From positions 1 through 14,602 of the forward strand of contig JAEYUD010000197.1 of the NCBI GenBank assembly GCA_023433685.1: a DNA stretch of 14,602 nucleotides, read 5' to 3'. Origin of the DNA: Bacteroidota bacterium (GTDB lineage Bacteria > Bacteroidota > Ignavibacteria > Ignavibacteriales > Ignavibacteriaceae). The translations under genes and the position numbers were made by a program. Within the stretch, counting starts at the first letter, position 1. Every line of letters begins with the position of its first letter. Below are positions 14,255 to 14,602 of this stretch, one piece after another. The notes under the pieces are model-generated. The model searched no databases. It had not been told where the DNA came from and worked only from the letters and a program-made list of their open reading frames with translations.

Positions 14255-14602
14255 ATGAAAAAACTTGACGATCTTGAGATAATCGCATCAGTAAAAAGAG
14301 GAAATGTCACCGACTTTTCCCTGCTGATGGACCGTTACGGGAACAAAGCCTACTCGATGATCATGCGGATGTTGAAAAACAGCATGGATGCCGAAGAGGT
14401 TTTGCAGGATTGCTTTATTAAAGCATACCATAATCTCGGGTCGTTCAAGGGTGACGCGAAATTTTCGACCTGGTTTTACCGCATTGTTTACAACACCACC
14501 ATTTCGAAACTGAACGTGAAGCGAAGAAAAGTGGAGAGCACGATGATCACCATGGACGAAGAGATTGAGATCGCGGACACTGAGATCGATATTGAGAAGT
14601 GG
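14255..14602 (+). CDS. ECF-type RNA polymerase sigma factor (3' truncated by the window end)
   Basis: 116 codons are visible from ATG at 14255 and the frame runs off the right edge. Residues about 10-30 (IIASVKRGNVTDFSLLMDRYGNKAYSM, read here as region 2.1) and about 45-90 form sigma region 2: AEEVLQDCFIKAYHNL, FKGDAKFSTWFYRIVYNT and a basic KLNVKRRK stretch match the core-binding helix and -10-reading helix of ECF factors. An acidic linker starts at about residue 94; region 4 is beyond the window. ECF factors direct RNA polymerase to a small regulon and are usually held by an anti-sigma factor encoded next door, which cannot be seen here. The nearby TGTAACC-N17-GTCTRAA elements suggest autoregulation. 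The start has only a weak purine-rich AAAGAAG before it. Confidence 0.93.
   Translation, partial: MKKLDDLEIIASVKRGNVTDFSLLMDRYGNKAYSMIMRMLKNSMDAEEVLQDCFIKAYHNLGSFKGDAKFSTWFYRIVYNTTISKLNVKRRKVESTMITMDEEIEIADTEIDIEKW

Overview
The window looks like chromosomal DNA of a Gram-negative bacterium of the Bacteroidota/Chlorobi/Ignavibacteria side of the tree. This rests on an LPS-heptose epimerase gene (hldD), possible Bacteroidetes-type TTTG...TAnnTTTG promoters, frequent weak or missing Shine-Dalgarno sequences, an S9 peptidase with a propeller domain, and a pair of small DUF6249-like membrane proteins next to an ECF sigma factor. The lineage is an inference from gene content; no rRNA is present to confirm it. 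I see no mobile element, tRNA, rRNA or CRISPR array.

Layout, left to right. (1) 2-1123, the 3' part of a response regulator fused to a PP2C/SpoIIE-type serine phosphatase, convergent with (2) metH (4864 to 1163, minus), full-length B12-dependent methionine synthase. (3) A short divergent promoter region (4865-4980) leads into hldD (4981-5955, plus), which ends in a strong bidirectional terminator. (4) A small, extremely acidic low-complexity protein (6409 to 6032, minus) converges on that terminator. (5) A gene-poor AT-rich gap (6410-6745) precedes a secreted S9 peptidase starting at TTG, followed at 17 bp by a DUF1232/YkvA-type membrane protein and a terminator. (6) A heptanucleotide tandem repeat lies just before recN, which is followed at one base by hemW, and then trxB with a terminator. 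(7) Two tandem paralogous DUF6249-like membrane proteins (minus) diverge from a 3'-truncated ECF sigma factor gene (14255 to the window end, plus).

Most of the window is housekeeping: one-carbon metabolism (metH), outer-membrane LPS (hldD), DNA repair (recN), heme handling (hemW) and thiol redox (trxB). The part most worth following up is the right end. The 169-bp region between the DUF6249-like pair and the sigma gene contains two oppositely oriented copies of one promoter-like element, TGTAACC-17 bp-GTCTRAA, one pointing at each transcription unit. The simplest reading is an autoregulated ECF sigma factor that also drives the membrane-protein pair. The sigma-gene copy lies so close to the ATG that the mRNA would be almost leaderless.
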